Position numbers and translations under genes: made by a program | The notes under the pieces: model-generated | Told to the model about the DNA's origin: nothing | Database searches by the model: none | Seen by the model: only the letters and a program-made list of their open reading frames with translations | In this document: piece by piece, positions 24,821 to 33,640 of the stretch | Numbering within the stretch: position 1 is the first letter of the stretch | Layout of the letters: every line of letters starts with the position of its first letter | Assembly: GCA_019720975.1 (NCBI GenBank) | Contig: JAGVSJ010000006.1 | Location: 17,971 to 81,970 of the forward strand | Reading direction: 5' to 3' | Length of the DNA: 64,000 nucleotides | Source of the DNA: Candidatus Sysuiplasma superficiale | GTDB taxonomy: Archaea > Thermoplasmatota > Thermoplasmata > Sysuiplasmatales > Sysuiplasmataceae

Positions 24821-25921
24821 ATGCCTAACATAGAAGAGCAGATTAGAGAGATTGAGGAGGAGATCAAAAATACCCCATACAACAAGAAGAGCCAGCATCA
24901 TATCGGTCTTCTTAAGGCCAAAATGGCCCGGCTGAGAATGGAATCCGAAAAGAGAAAGTCTTCCGGGGGAACGGCAGAGGGGTACGCTGTCAGGAAAAGT
25001 GGAAATGCGACCGTTGCACTCGTTGGATTCCCATCTGTTGGAAAATCGACTGTCCTGAACAGGATCACCAATGCAGAAAGCGAAGTGGGGGCGTACGCTT
25101 TCACAACACTCACAGTTATACCTGGACTGATGGAGTACAAGGGAGCGAAGATACAGATTTTGGATCTGCCGGGGCTTATAAAGGATGCGTCTAGAGGGAA
25201 GGGAAGGGGGAGGGAGGTGATATCAGTTGTGAGGACATCTGATCTCATCGTCCTGATGGTTGATGTTTTTGAGAACAATGTCTCCGTCCTTCTGAACGAA
25301 CTTCACGCAAGCGGAATAAGAACCAACACGGAGAAACCGAACATATCAATAAGCAGGAAGCCCAGAGGCGGGATCAGCGTCAACTTTACAGTCAAAAACA
25401 CAAAGCTCACTGAGAGGGACGTGAAATCGATATTAGGTGAATTCCAGATATACAATGCCGACGTTGTAATCAGGGAAGATGCTGATGACGACAGACTGAT
25501 AGATGCGATAACAGGCAACAGGACATACGTGAAAGCGTTCCTGTGCATAAACAAGCTTGATCTGGCATCGGAGGCGACTGTAAGCGGACTCAGAGAAAAA
25601 TATGCTTCCCTTGATCCTATCGCAATTTCCGCAGAGAAAGGTGTCGGTCTTGACGAGCTGAAGGAAAAGATATACAGAAAACTGAGCTTCATCAGGGTTT
25701 ACATGAAGCCCCCAGGGAGAGAAGCAGATATGAAGGAACCCATGCTTATCAGGGGTGGAAGCACCATAGGTGAGATATGTGATTCCCTTCACAGGGATCT
25801 AAGGAGAAAGTTCAGATATGCAATCATATGGGGGCCTTCATCCAGATTTCCCGGGCAGACAGTTGGTGTGGATCACGCAGTCGCCGACGGTGATATAATA
25901 TCCATTATTGCAAGGAGATGA
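24821..25921 (+). CDS. DRG-family GTPase with TGS domain
   Basis: 366 aa, archaeal homologue of eukaryotic DRG1/DRG2. N-terminal helical region, then G1 GFPSVGKST, G2 TTLTVIPG, G3 DLPGLIKDASRGKGRG, G4 NKLD and G5 ISAEKG; a DRG-type S5D2L insertion splits the G domain, and the C-terminal TGS domain ends HAVADGDIISIIARR. DRG proteins associate with ribosomes and translation. The Obg-like G domain is intact. Convergent with the permease gene, 4 nt between stops. A TATA-like aaagaaatatttg is at about 24767-24780. Confidence 0.95.
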   Translation: MPNIEEQIREIEEEIKNTPYNKKSQHHIGLLKAKMARLRMESEKRKSSGGTAEGYAVRKSGNATVALVGFPSVGKSTVLNRITNAESEVGAYAFTTLTVIPGLMEYKGAKIQILDLPGLIKDASRGKGRGREVISVVRTSDLIVLMVDVFENNVSVLLNELHASGIRTNTEKPNISISRKPRGGISVNFTVKNTKLTERDVKSILGEFQIYNADVVIREDADDDRLIDAITGNRTYVKAFLCINKLDLASEATVSGLREKYASLDPIAISAEKGVGLDELKEKIYRKLSFIRVYMKPPGREADMKEPMLIRGGSTIGEICDSLHRDLRRKFRYAIIWGPSSRFPGQTVGVDHAVADGDIISIIARR

Positions 25922-25925
25922 TTCC

Positions 25926-27194
25926 CTACAGGTTAAGGGACAGCAAGAGAACAGTGAACAGAAGCGAAACCAATGTGATTGGCAGACCGTATCTCATGAA
26001 CTCTGCAAGTGAAATATGTATGCCTTCCCTTCCTGCTCCTCTTGCGACTATGACGTTCGCAGCAGCTCCTATTATGGTTGCATTGCCAGCAAAGGTTGAG
26101 CTCAGTGCCAGTGTGACCCATATTTTGGTTGTCGGAACAGTGCTCTGGACTACAGGAGAAAGGAGAAGAACCGCAGGCACATTGCTTGTCAGGTTTGACA
26201 GGACGGCCGAAAGCACGGTCATACCCGCTACCGTCCCCGCAGATCCTCCTGAGAGCTGCTGGAATCCGGATATCACAGAAGAAAGAAGACCTGATGATTC
26301 CACACCGGCTATCAGTATGAAAAGCCCTATGAAAAACATGAGTATCCCCCAGTCGACCTTCTGCAGAACCTGCTGATTGTTATCTTCAGAAATGAAAGGA
26401 GTGATTAGCAGTGCAGCAATACCGCCCGTTAGTGCTATCACCGATATCGGAATGCGGAAGATTGATGAAGTGTAGAACCCCAGGAATACAAGCACAAGAA
26501 GCGACGTCATTATCCTGACAGGCCACTTTCTTACCCGAAACACAGGTGCGGCTTCGTCAGGAGCATGTAATTTTCTGCGATTAAAATGGACCCTCCCGAT
26601 GACGAGTGCGATTATGAAAGCCGCAGCAAGCGACAGTATTGTAGGCGTTAATGCGAGTAGAGTGAAGGTATGAAACGGGACACCAGAAACACTCGCAATG
26701 TAGGCATTCTGGGGGTTGCCCACTTCGGTGGCAGCACTACCCACATTTGCGCTTATGGCCTCCATTATAAGATAGGGCACAGGCTGAACATTCATCCTCC
26801 TGGCCGCCCTTATCACCACAGGGGTGAATATCAAAACAACTGCGTCATTCAATATGAAGGCAGAAAGCAATGCGGTTATGCCGCACACGGTTCCAAGCAG
26901 ATATGCCGGATTTCTCGAGCGGGAAATCAGATTTGCAAACCAGATGAAGAAACCGGTGGAATCCATCGATGCAACTATTAGCATCATTCCCAGAACAAGC
27001 ACAATAGTATTCCAGTTGATGCTCTGGATGGCGGCAGAGGGAGGGAGTATGCCAGTTACCATCATAAGCGCACCGCCTGCGAGCGCAGCTGCAGGAAGTT
27101 CAATCCTGCTTCTTCCTCTCCTGTTGAAGGAAATCAGGGAATAGGTGAACAGAAATATTACAAGGGCTGCCACTTCTGAAAATGCACCCGACAT
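25926..27194 (-). CDS. ArsB/NhaD (ion transporter superfamily) membrane permease
   Basis: 422 aa with about eleven hydrophobic helices. The paired re-entrant signature SANVGSAATEVGNPQNAYIA and its second-half counterpart SSTFAGNATIIGAAANVIV, plus SAFILNDAVVLIFTPVV, fit the ArsB/NhaD/CitMHS group. Possible roles are arsenite efflux, Na+/H+ exchange or dicarboxylate uptake. No ars genes are nearby, so no substrate is assigned. Starts at ATG 27194 with an AT-rich aacattaattag upstream. Confidence 0.85.
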   Translation of the reverse strand: MSGAFSEVAALVIFLFTYSLISFNRRGRSRIELPAAALAGGALMMVTGILPPSAAIQSINWNTIVLVLGMMLIVASMDSTGFFIWFANLISRSRNPAYLLGTVCGITALLSAFILNDAVVLIFTPVVIRAARRMNVQPVPYLIMEAISANVGSAATEVGNPQNAYIASVSGVPFHTFTLLALTPTILSLAAAFIIALVIGRVHFNRRKLHAPDEAAPVFRVRKWPVRIMTSLLVLVFLGFYTSSIFRIPISVIALTGGIAALLITPFISEDNNQQVLQKVDWGILMFFIGLFILIAGVESSGLLSSVISGFQQLSGGSAGTVAGMTVLSAVLSNLTSNVPAVLLLSPVVQSTVPTTKIWVTLALSSTFAGNATIIGAAANVIVARGAGREGIHISLAEFMRYGLPITLVSLLFTVLLLSLNL

Positions 27195-27269
27195 TGGCGG
27201 AATGCAGAAACATTCCTGCTAATTAATGTTACACACACCTCAAGCTCTGGCACAAGGCAATTCCAATCT

Positions 27270-27280
27270 GTTTTAAATAG
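27270..27280 (+). promoter_or_regulatory. TATA box of hisS
   Basis: gttttaaatag ends 22 nt before the hisS ATG at 27303; no ribosome binding site, so the mRNA is probably leaderless. Confidence 0.5.
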
Positions 27281-27302
27281 AATCATACATTGGTTAATTG
27301 CC

Positions 27303-28559
27303 ATGATACAGCGTCTCAAAGGAACGAGGGATTTCAGTCCGGAAGAGATGTCGAAGAGAAGACGCCTCGAAAGCATCCTCAGGGAAATTTCATTGAGATA
27401 CGGTTTCAGGGAGATACAGACACCAGTCATTGAAAGCTCAGAGCTTTTCGTTCTGAAGTCGGGGCCAGGGATACTCGAGGAGATGTATGTTTTCAAGGAC
27501 AAAGGCGGCAGGGAAATTGCGCTGAGGCCGGAACTCACTGCACCGATAATCAGATTTTTTGTAAATGAGCTATCGAACTATCCTCTTCCGCTGAAAGTGT
27601 TCTGCATATCACCTGTATTCAGGTATGAGGAGCCGCAGAGCGGCAGATACAGGGAGTTCGTGCAGTACGACGTCGAAACCATAGGTGCAGAAACACCAGA
27701 GGCGGATGCAGAGCTTCTCATTCTTGCCTCGGACATATGTTCTAAAGCGGGTCTGAAGAACATAAGGATAAGGATCGGGCACGTCGGAATAATCAGGGAA
27801 AAGCTTGATGAGGCAGGTGTCCCGGCGGAGAGACAGTCAGAATTCCTGCACCTAATGGACAGAAAGAAGCAGGATGAAGCATCAAAATTCCTGACAGATC
27901 TGGGCATCGCAAGGGATGTTGCAGACTCAATAGTTGGCGTATGCCAGATCAGCGGCGGGGCGGGAGTTCTTGACAGTCTCAAAGGCGAGAGAGCTGATTA
28001 CATGAAGAAGGTAATCTCAATCCTGAAGTCTTCGGGAAACAGGTTCTTTCAGGTCGACATGGGGGTTGTAAGGGGGCTCGATTATTACACTGGCGTTGTA
28101 TTTGAGATAGATGCACCGGATCTCGGTGCAGAGAAGCAGATATGTGGCGGCGGATCCTATTCTCTTTCCAGACTTTTCGGTGGCACATACGTCCCGTCGA
28201 CAGGCTTCGCTTTCGGATTTGACCGTCTGCTCATCGCTATGGAGAAGGCAGGATGGAAGGCGGAGAAAGAGCACATAGATGCATTTGTCCTTGCAGTGTC
28301 TGCCGGAGAGAGCGGAAAGATGATGGAGATTGCAGCCATGCTGAGAGATAATGGAATTATCACCGAAGCAGATCTCATGGGCAGAAATATTAGCAAGGGG
28401 CTGAAGTATGCCGCTGCCAGAAACGCAAGCTTTGCCGTCATTGTCGGAAGCAAGGAAATGGCTGCTGGGAAGGTGACGCTCAGGAACATGAAAAGCGGAA
28501 AACAGGTGGAAACTGAAACTTCACTTCTCCCGGAACTTATAAAAAAGGGCGGAAAGTGA
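27303..28559 (+). CDS. hisS: Histidyl-tRNA synthetase
   Basis: Class II aminoacyl-tRNA synthetase, 418 aa. Motif 1 region around GFREIQTPVIE, motif 2 FRYEEPQSGRYREFVQYDVE, the HisRS-specific motifs GLDYYTGVVFE and CGGGSYSLSRLFGG, and motif 3 GFAFGFDRLL are all intact, followed by an anticodon-binding domain (AFVLAVS...). Starts MIQRLKGTRDFSPEE as in archaeal HisRS. Convergent with rnhC, 15 nt apart. Confidence 0.97.
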   Translation: MIQRLKGTRDFSPEEMSKRRRLESILREISLRYGFREIQTPVIESSELFVLKSGPGILEEMYVFKDKGGREIALRPELTAPIIRFFVNELSNYPLPLKVFCISPVFRYEEPQSGRYREFVQYDVETIGAETPEADAELLILASDICSKAGLKNIRIRIGHVGIIREKLDEAGVPAERQSEFLHLMDRKKQDEASKFLTDLGIARDVADSIVGVCQISGGAGVLDSLKGERADYMKKVISILKSSGNRFFQVDMGVVRGLDYYTGVVFEIDAPDLGAEKQICGGGSYSLSRLFGGTYVPSTGFAFGFDRLLIAMEKAGWKAEKEHIDAFVLAVSAGESGKMMEIAAMLRDNGIITEADLMGRNISKGLKYAAARNASFAVIVGSKEMAAGKVTLRNMKSGKQVETETSLLPELIKKGGK

Positions 28560-28574
28560 GATATCAAGCGTGTA

Positions 28575-29456
28575 TCACGCCTGCAATCTGAAATTTGCCT
28601 TCCCGAACTTCCTGAAAAAATCAATTCCTTTCTCACTTATCATCGAGCGGGCAAATGCGGAAGCCTTTTTTCCTCCTCCTGCAGGTATTTCCGCACCCAG
28701 CTTTCTTTCCAGTTCCTTCAGCCTCCTCATGAATTCTGCGGACGCGATTATCGAGGCTGACGCCACAGATATTTCCCTCTCACCACCGGTAACAGCGTGC
28801 AGTTCAATACCTGGAAGCATTGATTTCATCTCATTAAGACGTGATGAGGCAAAGAATCTGTCTATCACAGCGGCGGTGCAGCTGTTTCGAACGCAGAGAT
28901 TTCGGATCACCTTTGAATGTGCCCACATCAGGATGTCATTGATATTACCCGCCTCATCATACATCTCATTGTACCTTTCCGGAGAGATGGATATGACTTC
29001 AATTTTCTCCCTACCGACAGTCGATTCTATAAATTTCGACAGCCTCATAATCTCAAGACTGGAAAGCTTCTTTGAATCTGTCACACCGGAGATAAATAGC
29101 TTCCCGGCGGTTTCATTTTCAACACATACGCCAGCAACAACAAGAGGGCCGAAATAATCGCCCTTTCCCGCCTCATCAGTACCGGCCCAGCTATCCTTCA
29201 TCTCGATTCCAAGCACTTTCCTGACGTAGTCGTTGTAATCTATTCTGAAATTTTGAAAGTAATGGATCACAGTCCTGGAGTAAAGATCATCCTTCAGCTC
29301 GCACAGCACCGTTCCGGTGTCATATATGGAGACTGAATTCCCTTCCCTCTTCAGCACGTTCACTGCGTTGTGGCGTGAAAGGGAAAAACCCAGCCCGGAT
29401 ATGAACGATACCGCGTCAGCGCCCTTGTCCGGAGGAATTCTGAATCTGAACCTCAC
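28575..29456 (-). CDS. rnhC: Ribonuclease HIII
   Basis: 293 aa. The N-terminal about 80 residues resemble the TBP-like substrate-binding domain that distinguishes RNase HIII from HII. The catalytic domain opens SWAGTDEAGKGDYFGPLVVAG (Asp-Glu pair, and the GKGDYFGPLV signature of HIII rather than GRGP of HII), then VTDSKKLS, AVIDRF (third acid) and VASASIIASAEF. GTG start at 29456. RNase HIII is mainly bacterial and uncommon in archaea; an HII is also encoded in this window at 4716-5357. Confidence 0.92.
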   Translation of the reverse strand: MRFRFRIPPDKGADAVSFISGLGFSLSRHNAVNVLKREGNSVSIYDTGTVLCELKDDLYSRTVIHYFQNFRIDYNDYVRKVLGIEMKDSWAGTDEAGKGDYFGPLVVAGVCVENETAGKLFISGVTDSKKLSSLEIMRLSKFIESTVGREKIEVISISPERYNEMYDEAGNINDILMWAHSKVIRNLCVRNSCTAAVIDRFFASSRLNEMKSMLPGIELHAVTGGEREISVASASIIASAEFMRRLKELERKLGAEIPAGGGKKASAFARSMISEKGIDFFRKFGKANFRLQA

Positions 29457-29581
29457 GGAACGTGATACGGCGGCATCATAAAGAAACTTTCCCGGATCAG
29501 GAGGAAGTGACAGTTACCGAAAACATATCGACTGTCCGGAAATCAATGGAGCATATCGGCTCAACCCAAAAAGGGCATCAA

Positions 29582-30508
29582 TTATTTTGCTTCCTTCACC
29601 TGGCCCTCGCCGAAGGAAATTGTGCATAGTGAAGCGCCTGACACAGCAAGAATCACCAGCAGGAGACTGACTGCTGTTAGTGGAATAGCGATGAACAGTG
29701 CGCCGAGGAGAAGGGTGAATACTGGGATCATTGACATCAGTACCGACGCCAGGGTGAATCCCGAGATTCTGGAAGATACAAAAAAAAGGTAGTAACCGGC
29801 GAACATCGAGGTTATTCCTATGATAAGCAATATGAACAGCTCCTGCATGCCGGGCACCTCCAATGGCGTGCCTGGATCAAGCAGCAGGAAAAGTGGAAGA
29901 GATATGAGAGCTGAAACAAGGAAAGTGGGCGAAAGGATGCGGGCCATTCCGTCAGCCTGTATCCTTCCGTTAATGTAGACGTAAAAAAAAGATATAAGAA
30001 CCGGATCCGCAATAATCAAAATCAGTCCCGGAAGTGAATGAACGCCAAACCTTCCGCCGTAGACCGAAAGTGCGATGGCTGAAGCCACAAGGACAAGGAG
30101 ACCGGGAAGAAAGAGGGAAAAATTCGGAACAAACCTGTTTCTCCCAAGCGCAAAGATGATCACAGGTGAAAGGATAGCATCGCCCACGAGTATGAATGTT
30201 GATGTCAGAACTCCTCCGTTGATACGGGCGGAAAGAATTATGACGATCTGTGAAGAAAGATAGCCCGTGGCAGGTACAAATATATCTGCTTTTCTTGAGG
30301 GCAGTTTGATCCCCCCGCCTGAAAAAAAGCCGAATGCGATAAAGGAGAGTCCTCCCACAACAGAAGGATATGCGAACAACGCGAACGAACTTGCAGAACC
30401 CAGCATGTGAAGGAAGATGTAGTAAGTGGACCAGACAAAAGCTGCGGCCACAGCAACAACTGATCCTACTATGATTCTTCCGTTCATCCAGACCGAGTTT
30501 ATTCTCAT
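29582..30508 (-). CDS. DMT-superfamily (EamA-like) transporter
   Basis: 308 aa with about ten hydrophobic helices in two repeats of five, the drug/metabolite transporter layout; each half has the EamA-type small-residue-rich first helix. Starts MRINSVWMNGRI at 30508 after AAAGG; ATG 30487 is an in-frame alternative. It lies 86 nt downstream of lysA on the same strand, so amino-acid or diaminopimelate-related export is a possibility, but this is only positional inference. Confidence 0.78.
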   Translation of the reverse strand: MRINSVWMNGRIIVGSVVAVAAAFVWSTYYIFLHMLGSASSFALFAYPSVVGGLSFIAFGFFSGGGIKLPSRKADIFVPATGYLSSQIVIILSARINGGVLTSTFILVGDAILSPVIIFALGRNRFVPNFSLFLPGLLVLVASAIALSVYGGRFGVHSLPGLILIIADPVLISFFYVYINGRIQADGMARILSPTFLVSALISLPLFLLLDPGTPLEVPGMQELFILLIIGITSMFAGYYLFFVSSRISGFTLASVLMSMIPVFTLLLGALFIAIPLTAVSLLLVILAVSGASLCTISFGEGQVKEAK

Positions 30509-30594
30509 TGGCTAAAAACCTTTCCTGCATTATTGTGGCCAGGGAGGGTGTAATCGTCCAGGAAAAACAGTCTGACCCTGTTCCCTCTCTTCTC

Positions 30595-31878
30595 TCAGAG
30601 AAGGGAAGGGGGTACCCTTTGCCGAGAAAGCATTTCTGCAAAACCCTCCCTTTCACGCGTGAGTTCCGCCCTGCCGCCAATGATCATGACTTCTGCTGCC
30701 AGAGGGCGGCCGTTGTATCTGCTGCCCATGGAGAAACCGTAGGCACCGGCATTGAGTATTGCGAGTATATCACCGCTTCTTGCACTTGCAAGCATCCTGT
30801 TTCTTGCTATTATGTCGGTATTTTCGCAGATCTGGCCCGTTATGTTCACTCTTGATTTTGCTCTCCTGGTCATCGCGTTGGCAATCAGTACCTCATGGTA
30901 GGCGCCATAAAGGGCAGGTCTCAGCAGGACGTTCATTCCCGCATCACAGCCGACAAAGGTAGAATATGAGCGTTTGACGTGTGTCACTGAGGAAAGAAGA
31001 ACAGTCGAATCTCCAACAATGTACCTTCCCGGCTCAATTACAAGCTCCGGATTACCGATGCCGCTGTTACTGGAGAGTGCCTCTTCAAATGCGTTCACAA
31101 CAAGCTCGGCGGTGTGCGTGATATCAAGCTCATTTTCCGAGGGGCCATACGGGATGCCAAAGCCGCCTCCTATGTCTATGAAGTCAAATGAAATTCCCAG
31201 TTCCCTTGAAACGTCAGAAGCAACTTTCATGAGCCTGCCCGTTATCATACCGAAATAATTGCAGTCAAGTATGTTTGAGCCTGTCATCATGTGCATTCCG
31301 AAGCGTTTTATGCCCAGTTTCGCAGCCGTTCGGTAGGCGGCTATCGCCTCCCTTTCCCGCATTCCAAATTTGGCTGCAGGTCCTGCTGTTGTTATGCCTG
31401 CAAATCCTCCCTTTCCTACCCCAGGATTAATCCTGAACGATATGATTTCCGGCTTACCGAACCTGACCAGACGATTTAGGAGCGGCCCGTCATCCAAATT
31501 TATGGTCACACCGGACTCGAGGGCAAATTTCAGTTCCTCATCAGAATTATAATTCCCGCTGTAGAGTATTTCCTCAGGCCGGTAACCGGCAAAAGTTGCG
31601 AAGTATATCTCCGGTATTGATGAACAATCTGCGGATGCTCCCTCTCTCTTCAGCAGTCGGAGAACCGCGAGATTGCTGTTCGCCTTCAGGGCATAATGAA
31701 TCCTGAACCTTGTTCTCTTTGAACTGAATGCTCTGTGGATTCGCCTGTAGTTGGAAACAACACGTGCGGAGGAGGTAACGAAAAGGGGAGTGCCGAATTC
31801 TCTGACAAGCTCCAATGAATTCACACCCTCGATGAAAAGGGACCCGTTCCTTTCTGTGAGATGTTCCTGCAAGACCAT
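30595..31878 (-). CDS. lysA: Diaminopimelate decarboxylase
   Basis: Converts meso-diaminopimelate to lysine with PLP. 427 aa. PLP lysine K65 in HYALKANSN, phosphate-binding GGGFGIPYG, EPGRYIVGD, the active-site Cys segment ICENTDIIAR (equivalent to CESGD of LysA) and GAYGFSMGSRYN near the end are visible. Related ornithine/arginine decarboxylases lack this combination. A TATA-like ttttatgc (31909-31916, minus) is about 31 nt upstream of ATG 31878. Confidence 0.9.
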   Translation of the reverse strand: MVLQEHLTERNGSLFIEGVNSLELVREFGTPLFVTSSARVVSNYRRIHRAFSSKRTRFRIHYALKANSNLAVLRLLKREGASADCSSIPEIYFATFAGYRPEEILYSGNYNSDEELKFALESGVTINLDDGPLLNRLVRFGKPEIISFRINPGVGKGGFAGITTAGPAAKFGMREREAIAAYRTAAKLGIKRFGMHMMTGSNILDCNYFGMITGRLMKVASDVSRELGISFDFIDIGGGFGIPYGPSENELDITHTAELVVNAFEEALSSNSGIGNPELVIEPGRYIVGDSTVLLSSVTHVKRSYSTFVGCDAGMNVLLRPALYGAYHEVLIANAMTRRAKSRVNITGQICENTDIIARNRMLASARSGDILAILNAGAYGFSMGSRYNGRPLAAEVMIIGGRAELTREREGFAEMLSRQRVPPSLL

Positions 31879-32086
31879 ATGAACGCCAGGATTGCATTGT
31901 ATTCATGCATAAAAGGAGCATGTCCGTGGAACGGAGCACGTCATAGCCTGTCTCCTGCAATTGTTTGAACCAATCAATATCGAATACACACCCGCTTACT
32001 GCATGGGCTCCGATGTTGATTGAGCGGCGGATTCGCTGTATTAGCCATTGAAGAATCCATTTGCCTGAAGCGGGTCACCGGGAAAC

Positions 32087-32097
32087 GTTTATATTGA
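32087..32097 (+). promoter_or_regulatory. TATA box of the rpl7ae operon
   Basis: cgtttatattg, about 72 nt before the rpl7ae ATG, giving a leader of roughly 45-50 nt, long for this window. Confidence 0.5.
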
Positions 32098-32121
32098 AGC
32101 AGATGTGTTCGAATATAAGCA

Positions 32122-32153
32122 GATGCCCATGAATGATGAAGATGCTTGGCATC
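32122..32153 (+). promoter_or_regulatory. Hairpin with box-C-like loop in the rpl7ae leader
   Basis: GATGCC (32122-32127) pairs perfectly with GGCATC (32148-32153). The next three bases CAT can pair with ATG (32142-32144) beyond a 3-nt CTT bulge. The loop contains atgatga (32133-32139), the box C consensus that L7Ae recognises in C/D RNAs. In Sulfolobus L7Ae represses its own mRNA through a leader kink-turn, so a similar control is possible. I could not build a canonical tandem G-A kink-turn, so this is a candidate only. Confidence 0.35.
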
Positions 32154-32169
32154 CGAATGAGGTATTTAA

Positions 32170-32541
32170 ATGGCAAAACCAGCATATGTCAGGTTTGAGG
32201 TTCCAGCGGAACTTTCGGAGAAGATATACCAGATCGTCGAGTTGGCCAAAGACGGAGGCAAACTACGAAAGGGTACAAACGAAGTCACCAAGGTGATTGA
32301 GAGAGGGGAGAGCAGCCTTATAGTTATGGCTGAGGATGTTGACCCGCCAGAAATACTTGCTCACCTGCCTCTTCTGTGTGAGGAGAAGAACATTCCCTAT
32401 GCTTACGTTCCAAAGAAGGCAGAGCTCGGAACTGCCGCAGGATTGGACAAGCCAACCGCATCTGTAGCAATAATTGATGCGGGAAAGGGAAAACAGATGA
32501 TTGAAGCGGTGACCGAGGAACTGAAGAAATTGAGGAAATAG
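32170..32541 (+). CDS. rpl7ae: Ribosomal protein L7Ae
   Basis: 123 aa. Kink-turn-binding protein of the large ribosomal subunit, also a core component of C/D and H/ACA guide RNPs and of RNase P. Matches the family throughout: [18 protein letters not shown] (RNA contact loop) and [23 protein letters not shown] 32170 is 5 nt after tgaggt. First gene of the conserved rpl7ae-rps28e-rpl24e-ndk-infB cluster. Confidence 0.97.
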   Translation: MAKPAYVRFEVPAELSEKIYQIVELAKDGGKLRKGTNEVTKVIERGESSLIVMAEDVDPPEILAHLPLLCEEKNIPYAYVPKKAELGTAAGLDKPTASVAIIDAGKGKQMIEAVTEELKKLRK

Positions 32542-32551
32542 GTGATCGCAC

Positions 32552-32761
32552 TTGCCGGATGACAGCATTCCTGCCGAGGTCGTGGAGATAATCGGCAGGA
32601 CGGGGATGACAGGGGAGGCGACACAGGTCAAGGTCCGTGTCTTGGACGGAAGAGACAAGGGAAGGATCATTACAAGGAATGTGATGGGGCCGGTAAGGGT
32701 CGGAGACGTCCTGATACTCAGGGAAACGGCGAGAGAAGCGAGAAAACTGTCAATCAGATGA
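32552..32761 (+). CDS. rps28e: Ribosomal protein S28e
   Basis: 69 aa, small-subunit OB-fold protein. [33 protein letters not shown] and the C-terminal [11 protein letters not shown] are the family signature. TTG start at 32552, five nucleotides after aggtgatc; 10 nt after rpl7ae. Confidence 0.95.
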   Translation: MPDDSIPAEVVEIIGRTGMTGEATQVKVRVLDGRDKGRIITRNVMGPVRVGDVLILRETAREARKLSIR

Positions 32762-32773
32762 GGTGTCTTGGCA

Positions 32774-33172
32774 ATGGTGGAAAGAAGAAGCTGCAATTTT
32801 TGCGGCAAAGATATTGAGCCTGGAAGCGGGCGGATGTATATCAGGACAGATGGGACCGTTTTCCATTTTGACAGGCACAAGTGTTATACCAATTTCATAA
32901 AACTCAAGAGGATACCAAGAGAGACGAAGTGGTCCACACTAAGCTCCAGCGCATCCCGATGGAAGGACAGGCCAAGGAAAAAGAGTGAATCGGGCCAGCG
33001 GAGGTATGTTCCGAAAGACCTGGCGTCAAAGCTAAGGAAGGAGCAGGGAGCGCGGGAGGAGGAAGCAAAACCACACGAAGAAGAGACTGGCGAAGAGAGC
33101 GCGAAGGAGAATGATGGGACTGCAGGGAGCGCTGAAGGACAGTCATCAGCCGATGAAAACAAAGGTCAGTGA
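32774..33172 (+). CDS. rpl24e: Ribosomal protein L24e with long acidic tail
   Basis: The first about 65 residues are the L24e zinc finger (RSCNFCGKDIEPGSG...FHFDRHKC), a large-subunit protein. ATG 32774 is preferred since it is 8 nt after GAGGTG and begins MVERR like the family; TTG 32768 is also open. About 70 extra residues follow, rich in Glu, Lys, Gly and Ser and probably disordered (EEEAKPHEEETGEESAKEND). Most archaeal L24e proteins end near residue 60-70. The frame is continuous with no frameshift, and the next gene begins 6 nt later. Confidence 0.93.
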   Translation: MVERRSCNFCGKDIEPGSGRMYIRTDGTVFHFDRHKCYTNFIKLKRIPRETKWSTLSSSASRWKDRPRKKSESGQRRYVPKDLASKLRKEQGAREEEAKPHEEETGEESAKENDGTAGSAEGQSSADENKGQ

Positions 33173-33178
33173 TCGACA

Positions 33179-33631
33179 TTGGCGGAGAGAACCTTTGTTA
33201 TGGTAAAACCCGACGGTGTTCAGAGGGCACTTGTCGGTGAAGTGATTTCAAGGTTCGAGAAGAGGGGTCTCAAACTGATTGCGGTGAAGATATACAGGAT
33301 TCCCACAGACATAGCGGAGAGGTTTTATGGCGAGCACAAAGGCAAGCATTTTTATGATTCCCTCATACGATACATAACATCTGGTCCTGTTGTATGCATG
33401 GTATGGGAAGGGGAGGAGGCAGTTTCTGTTGTTAGGGCGATGATGGGCAAGACAAACCCGGCAGAGGCGGCTGCGGGAACAATAAGAGGGGATTTTGCAC
33501 TGCATCCCGGAAGAAATGTCATACACGGTTCAGACTCCGAGGCTTCGGCAAAAAGGGAAATTAACCTGCTCTTCAATGACTATGAACTGATAGACTACAA
33601 GAGGATTGACGCCGAGTGGTTAGTAGAATGA
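33179..33631 (+). CDS. ndk: Nucleoside diphosphate kinase
   Basis: 150 aa. Transfers the gamma-phosphate between nucleoside triphosphates and diphosphates through a phosphohistidine; the active-site His is in [13 protein letters not shown]. Starts [20 protein letters not shown] at TTG 33179. Normal length and fourth in the ribosomal operon, where it also lies in other euryarchaea. Confidence 0.97.
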   Translation: MAERTFVMVKPDGVQRALVGEVISRFEKRGLKLIAVKIYRIPTDIAERFYGEHKGKHFYDSLIRYITSGPVVCMVWEGEEAVSVVRAMMGKTNPAEAAAGTIRGDFALHPGRNVIHGSDSEASAKREINLLFNDYELIDYKRIDAEWLVE

Positions 33632-33640
33632 GGTTACCCC

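Noticed and set aside
32122-32153. Canonical kink-turn in the rpl7ae leader
   Set aside because: The tandem G-A pairs could not be placed beside the 3-nt bulge, so only a hairpin with a box-C-like loop is claimed.
32105-32296. 63-aa ORF over the rpl7ae start
   Set aside because: Covers the leader and first codons of rpl7ae out of frame, with no family support.
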